This document shows positions 29,278 to 39,487 of a stretch of DNA of 64,000 nucleotides, in pieces. A program made the position numbers and the translations under genes. Under the pieces are notes generated by a model. The model saw only the letters and a list, made by a program, of their open reading frames with translations. It was not told where the DNA came from and did no database searches. Source of the DNA: Aquibacillus halophilus (GTDB taxonomy: Bacteria > Bacillota > Bacilli > Bacillales > Amphibacillaceae). Within the stretch, counting starts at the first letter, position 1; each line of letters opens with the position of its first letter. The DNA is taken from positions 186,001 to 250,000 of the forward strand of contig NZ_WJNG01000015.1 of the NCBI RefSeq assembly GCF_009649745.1, in the 5' to 3' direction.

Positions 29278-30303
29278 TCATTTTTGCCCCACTTTGTACC
29301 GATTTATAATTGGATAGAGAATTAAAGCTGAAAGAACATATAAATTAAGCAAACCATATAACGGATATAAATATTCTATTAAAGTTGCAAAGCCAATTTT
29401 AGTTAGTGGAATCATTGCTGTTAATGTACAGGCGGCTAGTAACCATAGAGGAGCTTTAATCATACTCCTAATTCTTGTTATCAGACCCAATGTCCCCGAT
29501 ACTGCAGTTGTGAAAATTGCCAACCACAGAAGGATCGTAATAAATAAAAACATTACATAAGGATAGTGTCTTAATATAGCAAATAACGGTATCTCATATA
29601 GTAATACTTCATCAGATATCTGAATTAAACTATTATTGTACAGATACGAAATTACCCCTAATACTAAACCACTACCAATGCTGGCAATCCATATTTCACC
29701 CTTACTTTTCGTTTGATTGCCAATTGCACCTAATACCGCTACTAATGGTAATATGTTTAAAGCAGTGAACGGAAAGGCAGCTGTCCAATTTCTCTGCTTG
29801 TCTAACTCTGGAAGAAATGACAACTGTTGCTGTATTGTAAACATTAGTAGTAAGGATAACAAGCCCACGATTAATAGCGGCAGAATAATACTATTTAATG
29901 AAAGTACTCCTTTAATATCCCACACAAAAATTAAAACTAACGGTATAACAATTAACAATACACCCCACCAATTAGGCAAATGAAATGCCTGTAATGTTGC
30001 ACCACTTCCCGCTAACATAATAACAGTTGTAGTAAATAAATAAATCATTATCATACCATCATATAAATAAGATAACTTTTCTCCTACAATAATACGTAAA
30101 ACTGGTAGATAGTGAGTTGAATCATTTTCATGACTAATTTTTAAAATTACGTAGCAACACAATGAAAACAAAATTGCAAAAAGCATTATAGCTAGTCCAC
30201 TTTCATCACCAAAAAATTGCCATAACTCCCTACCAGAAGCATATCCGGCACCAATTGTTGTACCTATAACTAAAAACATCCATTTGAATCCAGATTTCCA
30301 CAT
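29278..30303 (-). CDS. YkvI-like polytopic membrane transporter-like protein
   Basis: A 341-residue integral membrane protein with about ten helices. The N-terminal WMFLVIGTTIGAGYASGREL resembles the unwound TM1 of the APC/LeuT fold (GxxxGAGxxxGxE), as in YkvI-family proteins. Its substrate is unknown. It ends with an ATGA overlap to the mscS reading frame, so the two may be coupled. The upstream start is shared with a divergent spore gene, yyaC, 90 bases away. Confidence 0.85.
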   Translation of the reverse strand: MWKSGFKWMFLVIGTTIGAGYASGRELWQFFGDESGLAIMLFAILFSLCCYVILKISHENDSTHYLPVLRIIVGEKLSYLYDGMIMIYLFTTTVIMLAGSGATLQAFHLPNWWGVLLIVIPLVLIFVWDIKGVLSLNSIILPLLIVGLLSLLLMFTIQQQLSFLPELDKQRNWTAAFPFTALNILPLVAVLGAIGNQTKSKGEIWIASIGSGLVLGVISYLYNNSLIQISDEVLLYEIPLFAILRHYPYVMFLFITILLWLAIFTTAVSGTLGLITRIRSMIKAPLWLLAACTLTAMIPLTKIGFATLIEYLYPLYGLLNLYVLSALILYPIINRYKVGQK

Positions 30304-30393
30304 AATCTTTCCTCCACATTCTTTTTTCCTCTGATGAATAGATTCAATTAAAAATCCGTATACTTATACAATTATGTTTGTGGAGGAGAAGCT

Positions 30394-31011
30394 ATGAATC
30401 TAATGAGCAAAAATTCTACTGAAGTAGGAAGATTTAATTACGAAAACCCTTTAACTCCTATTCAAATGCGTGATACTATCTTAGGCTTTCTGCCAGAGAG
30501 TAATTTGAGTATAGTTATTGTATGTATTGGTACAGACCGTTCTACTGGTGATTCTTTAGGTCCGTTAACTGGTACGCTGTTAACTGAAAGGAAAAACAAA
30601 AATTTTTCTGTCTATGGTACGTTAGAAAATCCAGTTCATGCTTTAAATTTAAGAGAAAGGTTATCAGAAGTACACCAGAACAATATTAATCCGTTCATTA
30701 TTGCTATTGATGCTTGCTTGGGGAAGACAAAATCTATTGGAACCATAACCACAACATTCGGACCTTTAAGACCTGGGGCTGCAGTAAAGAAAAAACTTCC
30801 GGATGTTGGAGACGTAAGTATTACTGGTGTTGTTAATATTAGCGGTTACATGGAGCAATTTGTTTTACAAAACACACGTCTATTTTTAGTTATGCAGATG
30901 GCAAAAAAAATTACAAATTCCCTCATCCTTCTAGATAGAGCAATATCTAAAAAAAGAGATAAGAATACCCAATCCCCTCCTCTTTCACTTGGACATAGCA
31001 AAGTAAAGTAA
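30394..31011 (+). CDS. yyaC: YyaC-family sporulation protein
   Basis: A 205-residue DUF1256 protein related to the germination protease fold. The core motif VCIGTDRSTGDSLGPLTGTL at about 46-65 and the second block IIAIDACLGKTKSIGTI match the YyaC family, and DACLG resembles the GPR active site. In B. subtilis yyaC lies near parB as here and is a sporulation gene. GGAGGAG precedes the ATG. It is rightward among leftward genes. It indicates that the organism makes endospores. Confidence 0.93.
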   Translation: MNLMSKNSTEVGRFNYENPLTPIQMRDTILGFLPESNLSIVIVCIGTDRSTGDSLGPLTGTLLTERKNKNFSVYGTLENPVHALNLRERLSEVHQNNINPFIIAIDACLGKTKSIGTITTTFGPLRPGAAVKKKLPDVGDVSITGVVNISGYMEQFVLQNTRLFLVMQMAKKITNSLILLDRAISKKRDKNTQSPPLSLGHSKVK

Positions 31012-31144
31012 GTCAGAAACTGATATTATTTTACTTTTTCGGACAAAAAAGAGATTGGTTAAAAATTAGATTTCTTCAGGTTTAACAACTATCTTCCATT
31101 TTTTTATGATATTCAACTTACAAAAGAAAACCGTATTTAATAAA

Positions 31145-31176
31145 GGAAAAGATGCTAGCATGGTTGCTAACATCTA
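31145..31176 (-). terminator. Terminator of the DUF554 gene
   Basis: On the minus strand AGATGTTAGCA and TGCTAGCATCT (one mismatch) are followed by TTTTCC. The stem begins inside the stop codon. Confidence 0.78.
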
Positions 31177-31881
31177 AAGGGTTATAAGCTGATATATATA
31201 ATAGACAAAACCAACCATTAAGAGAGATGGTAATAAATTTGCGATCCTAATTTTCGTGATATTTAATAGGTTTAGCCCTATTGCAACAATTAGAAGCCCA
31301 CCCGTCGCAGTCATTTCAACAATAAAACCACTTAAAAACACTTCCGGCAACCATTGTTCGATATTAGTCGCTAATAAAGCAATTGTTCCCTGAAATAACA
31401 CCACCGGAACTACTGAGAATACCACTCCTATTCCTAGAGTGGTCGTTAGTACTAAAGATACAAATCCATCTAAAATAGATTTCGTCAACAACACTTCATG
31501 ATCCCCACGTAGACCGCTATCCAATGCACCTACAACTGACATAGCTCCGACAACAAAGATTAACGTTGCAGTAATGAATCCTTGAGCTATTGTAGATCCT
31601 TGTTTTGGTTTCACTCTATTTTCAATCCAAGAGCCAATATTGTTTAATTTTCTTTCTAAATGAAATAGTTCTCCCAATATAGCTCCAGTAAGAATACTCA
31701 GGAGGACTACAACAATGCTAGAAGTTTGAAAAGCCATTTGAAATCCTATTAACAGAACCGCAACGCCTATCCCATTCATAATTGTTTCTTTAAAACGATC
31801 TGGGATTCTAGTAAAAAACAAACCTAATAGTGTCCCTAATATAATACATAGGCCATTTACTAGTGTACCGAATAATACCAT
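31174..31881 (-). CDS. DUF554 membrane protein (YdfK-like)
   Basis: A 235-residue polytopic membrane protein with about six or seven helices. The start MVLFGTLVNGLCIILGTLLG and the motif TATLIFVVGAMSVVGALDSG are characteristic of DUF554 (B. subtilis YdfK). Function unknown, although related proteins are suggested transporters. It is placed between yyaC and the parB operon, with a perfect parS site just upstream of its start. Confidence 0.88.
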   Translation of the reverse strand: MVLFGTLVNGLCIILGTLLGLFFTRIPDRFKETIMNGIGVAVLLIGFQMAFQTSSIVVVLLSILTGAILGELFHLERKLNNIGSWIENRVKPKQGSTIAQGFITATLIFVVGAMSVVGALDSGLRGDHEVLLTKSILDGFVSLVLTTTLGIGVVFSVVPVVLFQGTIALLATNIEQWLPEVFLSGFIVEMTATGGLLIVAIGLNLLNITKIRIANLLPSLLMVGFVYYIYQLITL

Positions 31882-31931
31882 AACTACATCTCCATTTAAT
31901 TGCTCTATATTAATTGCTCATTTTCATAAAA

Positions 31932-31947
31932 TGTTTCACGTGAAACA
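31932..31947. other. parS centromere site (perfect)
   Basis: The exact 16-bp palindrome TGTTTCACGTGAAACA lies 10 kb from dnaA between the DUF554 gene and parB. It is the loading site for ParB, the product of the adjacent gene. Confidence 0.97.
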
Positions 31948-31969
31948 TTAACATTTTCCGGACATATAT

Positions 31970-32008
31970 AAAGTCTGACATGTAGATGGTTTTCACATGT
32001 CAGACTTT
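31970..32008 (-). terminator. Long hairpin downstream of parB
   Basis: A perfect 14-bp stem, AAAGTCTGACATGT with ACATGTCAGACTTT, stands 7 bases past the parB stop. The following T-run is weak (TTATATAT). Confidence 0.75.
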
Positions 32009-32014
32009 ACAAAA

Positions 32015-32857
32015 CTATTTAGCTTGGAAAAAATCCAGGATTCTTTCTAAATCATCGTCAGAAAAGAATTCGATTTCGATTTTTCCTTTTCTCTTCCCTT
32101 TATGGATTGTTACACCAGTACCAAGATGATCTCTTAAGATACTTTCTCTTTCTGCAAGAAAAACATCTTTCTTTGGCTTTTGTTTTTTTGTTTGAGGTGC
32201 ATTTTCATTAATCTTAATTATTAGTTGCTCTACTTGTCTAACATTTAATTCTTCATTTCTTATTTTATCAATAAGAGCATTTAATTTTGTTTTATCCTTT
32301 AACCCTAGCATAGCTCTACCGTGTCCCATTGATAGTTCTCCATTATTGATTAAGGCACTCACTTTGTCTGGTAATGATAGCAACCTTACGAGGTTAGCAA
32401 TATGTGGTCTACTCTTACCTAACCTTTTAGATAATTCTTCTTGAGTTATCTTGAGTTCACGCATTAAATTAGCATAGGCGTTAGCTTCTTCAATCGGTGT
32501 CAGATCTTCACGTTGTAAGTTTTCAAGCAACGCTAGTTCCATCATTTTTTCATCTGTTAATTCTTTTACGATGGCTGGAATTACTTCTAACCCTGCCTCT
32601 TTTGCAGCTCGAAAGCGTCTTTCGCCAACAACAATTTCATAACCCTTGATACTTTTTCTTACTATTAAAGGTTGTAAAATCCCATATTCAATAATAGAAT
32701 CCTTCAACTCTTCGATTGCATCTGCATGAAAGGTTTTCCTTGGTTGGTATGGATTTGGTCTACACTCTTTCACTGAAATTTCTTGGACAGAATCTGATTC
32801 ACTTGTATCTAACTCAGGGAAAAAAGCATTAACTCCTTTGCCCAATCCTCTCGCCAT
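32015..32857 (-). CDS. parB: ParB/Spo0J chromosome-partitioning protein
   Basis: A 280-residue CTP-dependent clamp that loads at parS, recruits condensin and stimulates ParA. The N-terminal ParB/Srx domain holds NPYQPRKTF and GERRFRAAKEAG (CTP-binding). The HTH is EELSKRLGKSRPHIANLVRL at about 143-162, and a C-terminal dimerisation domain follows. I chose ATG at 32857 (MARGLGKGVNAFF, the usual Spo0J start). A TTG at 32863 is also possible. It overlaps the end of parA by 29 bases. Three parS sites lie in this window. Confidence 0.96.
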   Translation of the reverse strand: MARGLGKGVNAFFPELDTSESDSVQEISVKECRPNPYQPRKTFHADAIEELKDSIIEYGILQPLIVRKSIKGYEIVVGERRFRAAKEAGLEVIPAIVKELTDEKMMELALLENLQREDLTPIEEANAYANLMRELKITQEELSKRLGKSRPHIANLVRLLSLPDKVSALINNGELSMGHGRAMLGLKDKTKLNALIDKIRNEELNVRQVEQLIIKINENAPQTKKQKPKKDVFLAERESILRDHLGTGVTIHKGKRKGKIEIEFFSDDDLERILDFFQAK

Positions 32858-33611
32858 TCGCAATCACTTCCTTCGCTAAGTCTAGATATACTTCCGCACC
32901 TCGAGATTTCGGATCATAAAGAATAATGGGCTGACCATGACTTGGAGCTTCTCCTAGTCTTACGTTTCTAGGAATAACTGACCGATATACTTTATCTCGA
33001 AAGTATTTTTTCACTTCTTCAATAACTTGGATACCCAAATTAGTTCTTGCATCCAACATTGTTAATAGTACGCCTTCAATCATTAATTGCTTATTCAAAT
33101 GCTTTTGCACTAATCGGACAGTATTAAGCAATTGACTTAATCCCTCTAATGCATAATATTCGCATTGAACTGGAATTAAGACGCTATCAGCAGCAGTTAA
33201 TGAGTTTATAGTTAATAAACCAAGGGATGGAGGGCAGTCAATAATTACATAGTCATACTGATCTTTAACACTATCAATCGCCTTTTTTAATCGAACTTCC
33301 CTAGATATGGTGGGTACTAACTCAATTTCAGCTCCTGCTAGTTGAATTGTAGCCGGAATAATGTCTAAATTCTCTACAGATGTAGGAACACAAACCTTTT
33401 CAGCTTCTAAATCTTCAACTAAAACATTATAAATACACTGATCCATATCAGCTTTATTGATTCCAACTCCACTAGTAGCGTTACCTTGTGGATCGATATC
33501 AACTAACAGTACTTTATGATTTAGATATGCTATACAAGCACTCAAGTTTACTGCTGTTGTTGTTTTTCCAACGCCACCCTTTTGATTTGCAACGGCGATT
33601 ACTTTTCCCAT
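32829..33611 (-). CDS. parA: ParA/Soj chromosome-partitioning ATPase
   Basis: A 260-residue deviant Walker ATPase. Walker A is KGGVGKTTTAVN at about 11-22 with signature Lys, A' is LLVDIDPQGNATSG and Walker B region VIIDCPPSLG. It acts with ParB in origin segregation and, in B. subtilis, also switches DnaA between inhibition and activation by its nucleotide state. That fits its placement beside oriC. First gene of parA-parB. No ribosome site stronger than the ATG-proximal GGTGACACC region is visible. Confidence 0.96.
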   Translation of the reverse strand: MGKVIAVANQKGGVGKTTTAVNLSACIAYLNHKVLLVDIDPQGNATSGVGINKADMDQCIYNVLVEDLEAEKVCVPTSVENLDIIPATIQLAGAEIELVPTISREVRLKKAIDSVKDQYDYVIIDCPPSLGLLTINSLTAADSVLIPVQCEYYALEGLSQLLNTVRLVQKHLNKQLMIEGVLLTMLDARTNLGIQVIEEVKKYFRDKVYRSVIPRNVRLGEAPSHGQPIILYDPKSRGAEVYLDLAKEVIANGERIGQRS

Positions 33612-33825
33612 GGTGTCACCTACCTACTTATAAATCTTTATTTAACTATTCTATCATTTTTTTAACTAAATGAACTACTTTTAATAGATTTGTTTTAAAT
33701 TAAACTAACTTTTGTTTGTAATGAGAAGAATTTCCACCAATAATGCATTGAAAATTCATACTAAACAGTAGAAATTCCCCCCTAAATACAGAGCAAAATA
33801 CATTTAATACTAGTAAAGTGCAAAA

Positions 33826-33853
33826 AATACCCATCTTAGAAATAAAGATGGGG
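33826..33853 (-). terminator. Terminator of noc
   Basis: On the minus strand CCCATCTT and AAGATGGG pair across a 7-base loop and are followed by TATTTTTT. Confidence 0.82.
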
Positions 33854-33863
33854 AAAATAACTA

Positions 33864-34721
33864 TTAACTTTTTTTCTTAGGGATCTTAATCGTTATTTGA
33901 TAATAATCTTCATGGTCTTGTTCATCTGTTTCTAAATCAATTCCTGTATCACTTACCATGTTAAGAGACTGCCTTATAGTATTCATTGCAATTCTCATAT
34001 CTTTATTAAAACCCTTTAGCTTTGGTTTTTTCTTTTTGGGTTTATTTTCTAGAATTTTAATGATTTTTTCTTCTGTTTGTTTAACATTTAAATCCCTCTC
34101 CAGGATTTCTGCTAATAGCTTTAGCTGTATATCAGGGTCTTTTAAACCAATTAAAGCTCTAGCATGTCTTTCAGTAATCTTTTTCTCCAAAACAGCTTGC
34201 TGTATAGGTTCTGGAAGTTTAAGTAGGCGCATTTTATTAGCGATAGTAGATTGACTTTTACCTAATCGCTGTGCCAATGCTTCTTGTGTTAGTCCGTGTA
34301 TTTCAAGTAGACGACCATACGCTCTTGCCTCTTCAATTACTGTTAATTCTTCACGCTGTAAATTTTCAATTAAAGCAACAGATGCTGTTTCGGCTTCCGA
34401 CATATCCCGTATTATAGCTGGCACATTCTCCCATTCAAGAAATTGTGCAGCTCTCCATCTTCGTTCTCCAGCTATTAATTCATAACCACTCTGCCCTTGT
34501 TCAATCTTTCTAACAACAATGGGCTGAATCAACCCATGTGTATGTATAGTTTGAGCTAATTCTTCTATTTTTTCTTTATTAAAAACAGAACGCGGCTGAT
34601 AGCGGTTTGGTTCAATTTGTTTTACTGGAATTTGAATAATTTCATCTGGAAGATATTCGGTTTCTAATCCCTCATCTGATTTTTCACCTATGCCAAATAT
34701 ACGGCTGAAAGGGTGTAACAT
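33864..34721 (-). CDS. noc: Noc, nucleoid occlusion protein
   Basis: A 285-residue ParB paralogue that prevents FtsZ assembly over the nucleoid. The N-terminal amphipathic membrane-targeting segment ([14 protein letters not shown]) is typical of Noc. The CTP-binding domain includes NRYQPRSVF and [13 protein letters not shown]. The [23 protein letters not shown] lies at about 150-169, and a basic region and C-terminal dimerisation domain follow. Position between rsmG and parA matches B. subtilis. A perfect parS site lies 60 bases upstream of its start. No canonical Noc-binding site was seen in the window. Confidence 0.95.
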   Translation of the reverse strand: MLHPFSRIFGIGEKSDEGLETEYLPDEIIQIPVKQIEPNRYQPRSVFNKEKIEELAQTIHTHGLIQPIVVRKIEQGQSGYELIAGERRWRAAQFLEWENVPAIIRDMSEAETASVALIENLQREELTVIEEARAYGRLLEIHGLTQEALAQRLGKSQSTIANKMRLLKLPEPIQQAVLEKKITERHARALIGLKDPDIQLKLLAEILERDLNVKQTEEKIIKILENKPKKKKPKLKGFNKDMRIAMNTIRQSLNMVSDTGIDLETDEQDHEDYYQITIKIPKKKS

Positions 34722-34780
34722 ATACAGACACCACCTTTTTAAGTGTTCCTAGGTTATCCATGTTTTACCCCCAGCGAAAA

Positions 34781-34796
34781 TGTTTCACGTGAAACA
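34781..34796. other. parS centromere site (perfect)
   Basis: The exact palindrome TGTTTCACGTGAAACA lies upstream of noc, 7.7 kb from dnaA. It may also affect noc transcription. Confidence 0.97.
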
Positions 34797-35128
34797 TAGA
34801 GGTTTTAAGACAACATTTTTTGTTAATTTTTTAACTATTTTTCTTCTATTATTCTATCATATATAATAACGATATAGTATATTTGTGATTATTTTATTTT
34901 TCTAACCTATCTGTATTTCATATCAACTTAATTAAATATAGAACAAAATTCAGATAATGTTAGCATACTGCTCATAGAAGGATGAAATTTATTTTTGAAT
35001 GAATCTTTAATTAAAAAACATTAAAATGGAACATTTGTTCTATGTTTGACATTGTTTTTAAAAAAATATATAGTAAGTCATTTCTTTTAGTTATGATCAA
35101 ATAATGTTGCAAGTTACAACATTTATAG
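34797..35128. other. AT-rich gene-free spacer between noc and rsmG
   Basis: About 330 bases, mostly A and T, with no credible ORF. It should hold the noc promoter. Nothing else is recognised. Confidence 0.5.
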
Positions 35129-35153
35129 GAAAAACCTTCCGAAATAGGAAGGT
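35129..35153 (-). terminator. Terminator of the rsmG operon
   Basis: On the minus strand ACCTTCC and GGAAGGT pair around TATTTC and are followed by TTTTCC, 8 bases after the rsmG stop. Confidence 0.82.
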
Positions 35154-35160
35154 CCTCTTG

Positions 35161-35877
35161 TTAGATTATAGGCGTTTTGTTTGGAACACCTGGTTTTCTT
35201 GGATACTTATTTGGTGTTTTTCTTACTTTTCTAATCAAGGCAATGCTTCTTTCGCCATTATCATTTGGTAATTGAAACGTGTGCACCTGATTCCGTTCTC
35301 CACCTAATAACTTCAAAGCCATTTTGGAATCTTTCATCTCTTCTTCTAAATTTGGTCCCTTCATAGCAATAAAAGTACCTTTTGTTTTACATAAAGGTAT
35401 GCACAACTCACAAAGGACAGTCATTCTAGCAACAGCTCTTGCCATGACAACATCAAACTTTTCTCTAAATTTTTCATTCTTACCAAATAGTTCTGCTCGA
35501 TCATGATAAAAAGAAACTCCTGTTAACTCTAACTGGTTAGCGAGATGATTTAAAAAAGTAATCCTTTTTTGTAAGGAATCTACAATTGTTACCTTAATGT
35601 TAGGAAAACAAATTTTTAATGGAATGCTTGGAAATCCAGCACCTGCCCCTACATCACATACACTGATTTCTTTTGAAAAATCATAGTAAAACGATGCAGT
35701 TATTGAATCATAAAAGTGCTTTTCATATACTTCTTCCTTGTCAGTAATTGCTGTTAAATTCATTTTTTCATTCCACTCAACAAGCGTCTTAAAATAAATA
35801 TCAAATTGTTTTATCTGTTTTTCAGAAAGCTCTATCCCATGTTCTTTTAATACATTAAGAAAGGTGTTTACTTCCAT
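35161..35877 (-). CDS. rsmG: 16S rRNA (guanine527-N7)-methyltransferase
   Basis: A 238-residue SAM-dependent methyltransferase (GidB) acting on G527 of 16S rRNA. The SAM-binding motif is [16 protein letters not shown] near 71-86. Other markers are [18 protein letters not shown], the catalytic-region [10 protein letters not shown] and the family C-terminus [15 protein letters not shown] chose ATG at 35877 because [15 protein letters not shown] aligns with homologues. A TTG at 35889 would add four residues. It follows mnmG with a 24-base gap. Confidence 0.95.
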   Translation of the reverse strand: MEVNTFLNVLKEHGIELSEKQIKQFDIYFKTLVEWNEKMNLTAITDKEEVYEKHFYDSITASFYYDFSKEISVCDVGAGAGFPSIPLKICFPNIKVTIVDSLQKRITFLNHLANQLELTGVSFYHDRAELFGKNEKFREKFDVVMARAVARMTVLCELCIPLCKTKGTFIAMKGPNLEEEMKDSKMALKLLGGERNQVHTFQLPNDNGERSIALIRKVRKTPNKYPRKPGVPNKTPII

Positions 35878-35901
35878 ACCAATAATCAATTCCTTCGTTT
35901 T

Positions 35902-37791
35902 TTATTCATTCGAAACACGTGCTATTCTCCCCTGCTCAATATATACAAGTAGAATGGAAACATCTGAAGGATTAACTCCTGAAATTCTTGACGCCTGACC
36001 AACTGATAATGGACGTACTTTTTTGAATTTTTCCTTTGCCTCTGTAGCTATGCCACTGATGTCATCATAATCGATATTTTCTGGAATAATCTTATTCTCC
36101 ATCTTCAGCATCCGTTCCACTTGCTGGTTAGACTTAGCGATATAACCTTGGTATTTAATTTGAATTTCTACTTGTTCTTTTACATCCCATGGCAGCTCTT
36201 GTTCAGCAGGAGTTAATTGTTCGATCATTTCATATTTTATTTCAGGTCTTTTTAACAATTCTAGAGCTCTAATAGCTTCTTTTAACGCTGTTCCACCTGA
36301 ATTTTCGATTACTTTTTGAACTTCTTCCGTTGGCTTTAACATAACATCAGCTAATCGTTCTTGTTCTTTTTCTATTAGAAGTTTTTTCTCCGCAAATAAC
36401 TTATATCGTTCTTCGGATATCATCCCTATGTTATAACCAATTTCCGTTAAACGAATATCTGCATTATCATGACGAAGAAGTAAACGATATTCAGCTCTAG
36501 ATGTTAATAATCGGTATGGTTCATTGGTACCTTTAGTAACTAAATCGTCTATCATTACTCCGATGTATGCCTGAGACCGATCTAGAATGAACGATTCTCT
36601 ACCCATAGCCCTTGAAGCAGCATTTATACCAGCCATTAATCCCTGTCCGGCCGCTTCCTCATAACCGGATGTACCGTTAATTTGACCAGCAGTAAACAAT
36701 CCTGGAATTGCTTTCAATTCAAGCGTTGGCCATAATTGAGTAGGAACAACAGAATCATATTCAATTGCATAGCCTGCTCTCATAATTTCTGAATTTTCCA
36801 GACCTGGTATGGTACGTAGCATCTCTCGTTGGACATATTCAGGCATGGATGTTGATAAGCCTTGCACATAAATTTCCTCAGTATTTCTTCCTTCAGGTTC
36901 TAAGAAAATCTGGTGACGAGGTTTATCGTTAAACCTTACAACCTTATCTTCAATCGATGGACAGTACCTAGGACCAGTGCCCTTAATCATTCCTGAATAC
37001 ATAGCAGAAAGATTTAAATTTTCATCAATGACTTTATGAGTAAATTCATTTGTGTATGTTAACCAACAAGGAATCTGATCAAGGATCGCCTCAGTCGTTT
37101 CATATGAAAAATGCCTTGGATTGTCGTCTCCAGGTTGAATTTCTGTTTTTGAATAATCAATGGTATGGCTATTTACCCTTGGAGGTGTACCTGTTTTAAA
37201 TCGCACTAATTCAAATCCTAGCTCCTCTAAGTGCTCAGAAAGTTTGACAGAAGCACGTTGATTGTTAGGACCACTTTCATAAGAAAGATCCCCAATTATA
37301 ACTCGGCCACGCATGAACGTTCCAGTCGTAATGACAACTGAATCTGCATAATAAGCTGCCTTAGTTTCGGTAATGACACCCTTACATACGCCATCTTCAA
37401 CAATTAATCTCTCGACCATCGCTTGTCTCAACGTGAGGTTTCGCTCATTTTCTAAAATACTCTTCATTTCTTGAATGTATAGTGGTTTGTCTGCCTGTGC
37501 ACGAAGAGCACGAACTGCTGGCCCTTTTCCAGTATTGAGCATACGCATTTGTATATATGTCTTATCTATAACTTTTCCCATTAAACCACCGAGGGCATCA
37601 ATTTCTCTGACAACAACACCTTTAGCCGGTCCACCAATCGATGGATTACATGGCATAAAGGCCAGCATATCTAAATTTAACGTTAGCATTAATGTTTTAG
37701 CTCCGCGATGTGCAGCAGCATAAGCTGCCTCACAACCAGCATGGCCACCACCAATTACGATTACATCATAATGTCCAGCATCATAAGTCAT
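35902..37791 (-). CDS. mnmG: tRNA U34 carboxymethylaminomethyl synthase subunit MnmG
   Basis: A 629-residue FAD enzyme (GidA). The dinucleotide-binding motif is [19 protein letters not shown] at 9-27, with GIDA signatures [35 protein letters not shown] and [18 protein letters not shown]-like [15 protein letters not shown]. The C-terminal helical domain contacts MnmE. With MnmE it makes cmnm5U34 in tRNAs that read NNA/NNG codons. It lies 62 bases after mnmE, and rsmG follows. Confidence 0.97.
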   Translation of the reverse strand: MTYDAGHYDVIVIGGGHAGCEAAYAAAHRGAKTLMLTLNLDMLAFMPCNPSIGGPAKGVVVREIDALGGLMGKVIDKTYIQMRMLNTGKGPAVRALRAQADKPLYIQEMKSILENERNLTLRQAMVERLIVEDGVCKGVITETKAAYYADSVVITTGTFMRGRVIIGDLSYESGPNNQRASVKLSEHLEELGFELVRFKTGTPPRVNSHTIDYSKTEIQPGDDNPRHFSYETTEAILDQIPCWLTYTNEFTHKVIDENLNLSAMYSGMIKGTGPRYCPSIEDKVVRFNDKPRHQIFLEPEGRNTEEIYVQGLSTSMPEYVQREMLRTIPGLENSEIMRAGYAIEYDSVVPTQLWPTLELKAIPGLFTAGQINGTSGYEEAAGQGLMAGINAASRAMGRESFILDRSQAYIGVMIDDLVTKGTNEPYRLLTSRAEYRLLLRHDNADIRLTEIGYNIGMISEERYKLFAEKKLLIEKEQERLADVMLKPTEEVQKVIENSGGTALKEAIRALELLKRPEIKYEMIEQLTPAEQELPWDVKEQVEIQIKYQGYIAKSNQQVERMLKMENKIIPENIDYDDISGIATEAKEKFKKVRPLSVGQASRISGVNPSDVSILLVYIEQGRIARVSNE

Positions 37792-37853
37792 TTGCTGTCT
37801 CTCCTTTTTTTGGACTAGTTAAGTCTAACTTTTCCGGATTCTATAATTTTTTT

Positions 37854-39230
37854 TTATTTACCTAAACAAAATTGCGAAAACAACTGGTCAATTAAGCTTT
37901 CTTGCACTGTATCTCCGATAATTTCCCCAAGAAGTTCCCATGTTCTTGTAATATCAATTTGAACAAGATCAATTGGCATACCATCTTCAATCCCGCTCAT
38001 TGCATCTGTCAATGATTGTAAAGCTTGCTTCAGTAATTGAATGTGACGAACATTAGAAACATATGTGAGATCACCCGCATCTAATTCTCCAGCAAAAAAC
38101 GTGTTTGCTATAGCTTGTTCAAGCTCATCAATACCGATTTCTTCTATAAGTGCAGTAGTAATTACAGGACGCCCATTAGCAAACTTTTTTATCCTGTCTA
38201 TATCAATCTTTTGTTCTAAATCAGTCTTGTTAACAATTACTATAATATCTAGACCCTCGACAACCTTGAAAAGATTAACATCTTCCTCTGTCAATTCATC
38301 TCCAAAATTTAATACTAGTAAAATCAAATCCGCTTCTTTCAAAACCTGTCTAGACTTTTCAACACCAATTCGCTCCACAATATCTTCTGTTTCACGAATA
38401 CCAGCAGTATCAACTAAACGTAAAGGAATACCACGAATATTAACATATTCTTCGATTACATCTCTAGTAGTACCTGGAATATCTGTGACAATTGCCTTAT
38501 TTTCATGGACCAAAGCATTCAATAATGAAGATTTTCCAACGTTAGGTCTCCCGATAATAGCGGTTGATAAGCCTTCTCTAAGTATTTTACCTTGTTTAGC
38601 CATTTGAAGCAGTTTTTCTATTTCATGATATACCTCATTAGTCTTTTTAATCAACATGTCATGGGTCATCTCTTCTACATCGTCATATTCAGGATAATCT
38701 ATATTAACTTCCACATGCGCAACCGTTTCTAACAATTCTTGCCTTAACTTTTGAATTAATTTGGATAATCGTCCATCCATTTGTTTCAATGCAACATTCA
38801 TTGCTTTATCCGTTTTTGCACGAATTAAATCCATTACAGCTTCAGCCTGTGATAAATCTATTCTCCCATTTAAAAAAGCACGTTTAGTAAATTCACCTGG
38901 TTCAGCTAACCTGGCACCCTCTGCCAAAACCAACTCCAAGAGACGATTAACCGAAGCAATTCCACCGTGACAGTTTATTTCAACTACATCCTCACGAGTA
39001 AACGTTCTGGGCCCTCTCATAACATTAACCATAACCTCTTCAGCCACTTCGTTAGTAATTGGATCAATGATTTTTCCGTAATGAATTGTATGTGAATTAA
39101 CTTTTGTTAAATCAACACCCTGAAACAAACGATTAGAAATGGGCACTGCCTCTTGACCACTCAATCGAACAATTGCAATTGCTCCTTCTCCAATTGGTGT
39201 CGATATTGCAGTAATTGTATCTATATCCAT
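37854..39230 (-). CDS. mnmE: tRNA modification GTPase MnmE
   Basis: A 458-residue potassium-activated GTPase, partner of MnmG. The N-terminal tetrahydrofolate-binding domain is at 1-118 ([20 protein letters not shown]). The G domain lies inside a helical domain: G1 [14 protein letters not shown] near 226, G2 [14 protein letters not shown]3 [11 protein letters not shown] and G4 NKTDLE. The C-terminal FCLGK carries the invariant CxGK Cys. I chose ATG at 39230, 8 bases after AGGAG. A GTG at 39239 overlaps that site. Confidence 0.97.
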   Translation of the reverse strand: MDIDTITAISTPIGEGAIAIVRLSGQEAVPISNRLFQGVDLTKVNSHTIHYGKIIDPITNEVAEEVMVNVMRGPRTFTREDVVEINCHGGIASVNRLLELVLAEGARLAEPGEFTKRAFLNGRIDLSQAEAVMDLIRAKTDKAMNVALKQMDGRLSKLIQKLRQELLETVAHVEVNIDYPEYDDVEEMTHDMLIKKTNEVYHEIEKLLQMAKQGKILREGLSTAIIGRPNVGKSSLLNALVHENKAIVTDIPGTTRDVIEEYVNIRGIPLRLVDTAGIRETEDIVERIGVEKSRQVLKEADLILLVLNFGDELTEEDVNLFKVVEGLDIIVIVNKTDLEQKIDIDRIKKFANGRPVITTALIEEIGIDELEQAIANTFFAGELDAGDLTYVSNVRHIQLLKQALQSLTDAMSGIEDGMPIDLVQIDITRTWELLGEIIGDTVQESLIDQLFSQFCLGK

Positions 39231-39277
39231 TTTTTTCACTCCTATATAACATTCCTACATACTAACCCTATTTATAT

Positions 39278-39433
39278 TTATCCACAAATGTTTTTTTACA
39301 ATAGTTACTAACATATTAACATATCACATCTAGTTATAATTTAAAACATATCCACATGTGATTATCTCTTTCCTTTATATCTATCTTATCCACATGTGCA
39401 TAAAACATAAGAACATCACAATTATTATCCACA
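39278..39433. other. DnaA-box cluster between mnmE and khpB
   Basis: Five boxes in 156 bp. Perfect TTATCCACA lies at 39278-39286, 39386-39394 and 39425-39433. One-mismatch copies are at 39348-39356 (ATATCCACA) and, inverted, 39395-39403 (TGTGCATAA). The spacer holds no gene and is AT-rich. It lies 3 kb from dnaA and is separate from the array adjoining dnaA. Confidence 0.8.
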
Positions 39434-39447
39434 TCTTCACATTTTAC

Positions 39448-39478
39448 AAAAAAAAATAAGCCTCTTAGTTAAGAGACC
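39448..39478 (-). terminator. Terminator of the rnpA-yidC-khpB operon
   Basis: On the minus strand CTCTT-AACT-AAGAG plus flanking GTCT/GGCT pairing is followed by a long T run, close behind the khpB stop. Confidence 0.72.
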
Positions 39479-39487
39479 TACTAATAT

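Noticed and set aside
38065-38607. 180-codon open frame antisense to mnmE
   Set aside because: It lies wholly inside mnmE on the other strand, has a Ser/Ile-rich composition typical of shadow frames and no ribosome site.
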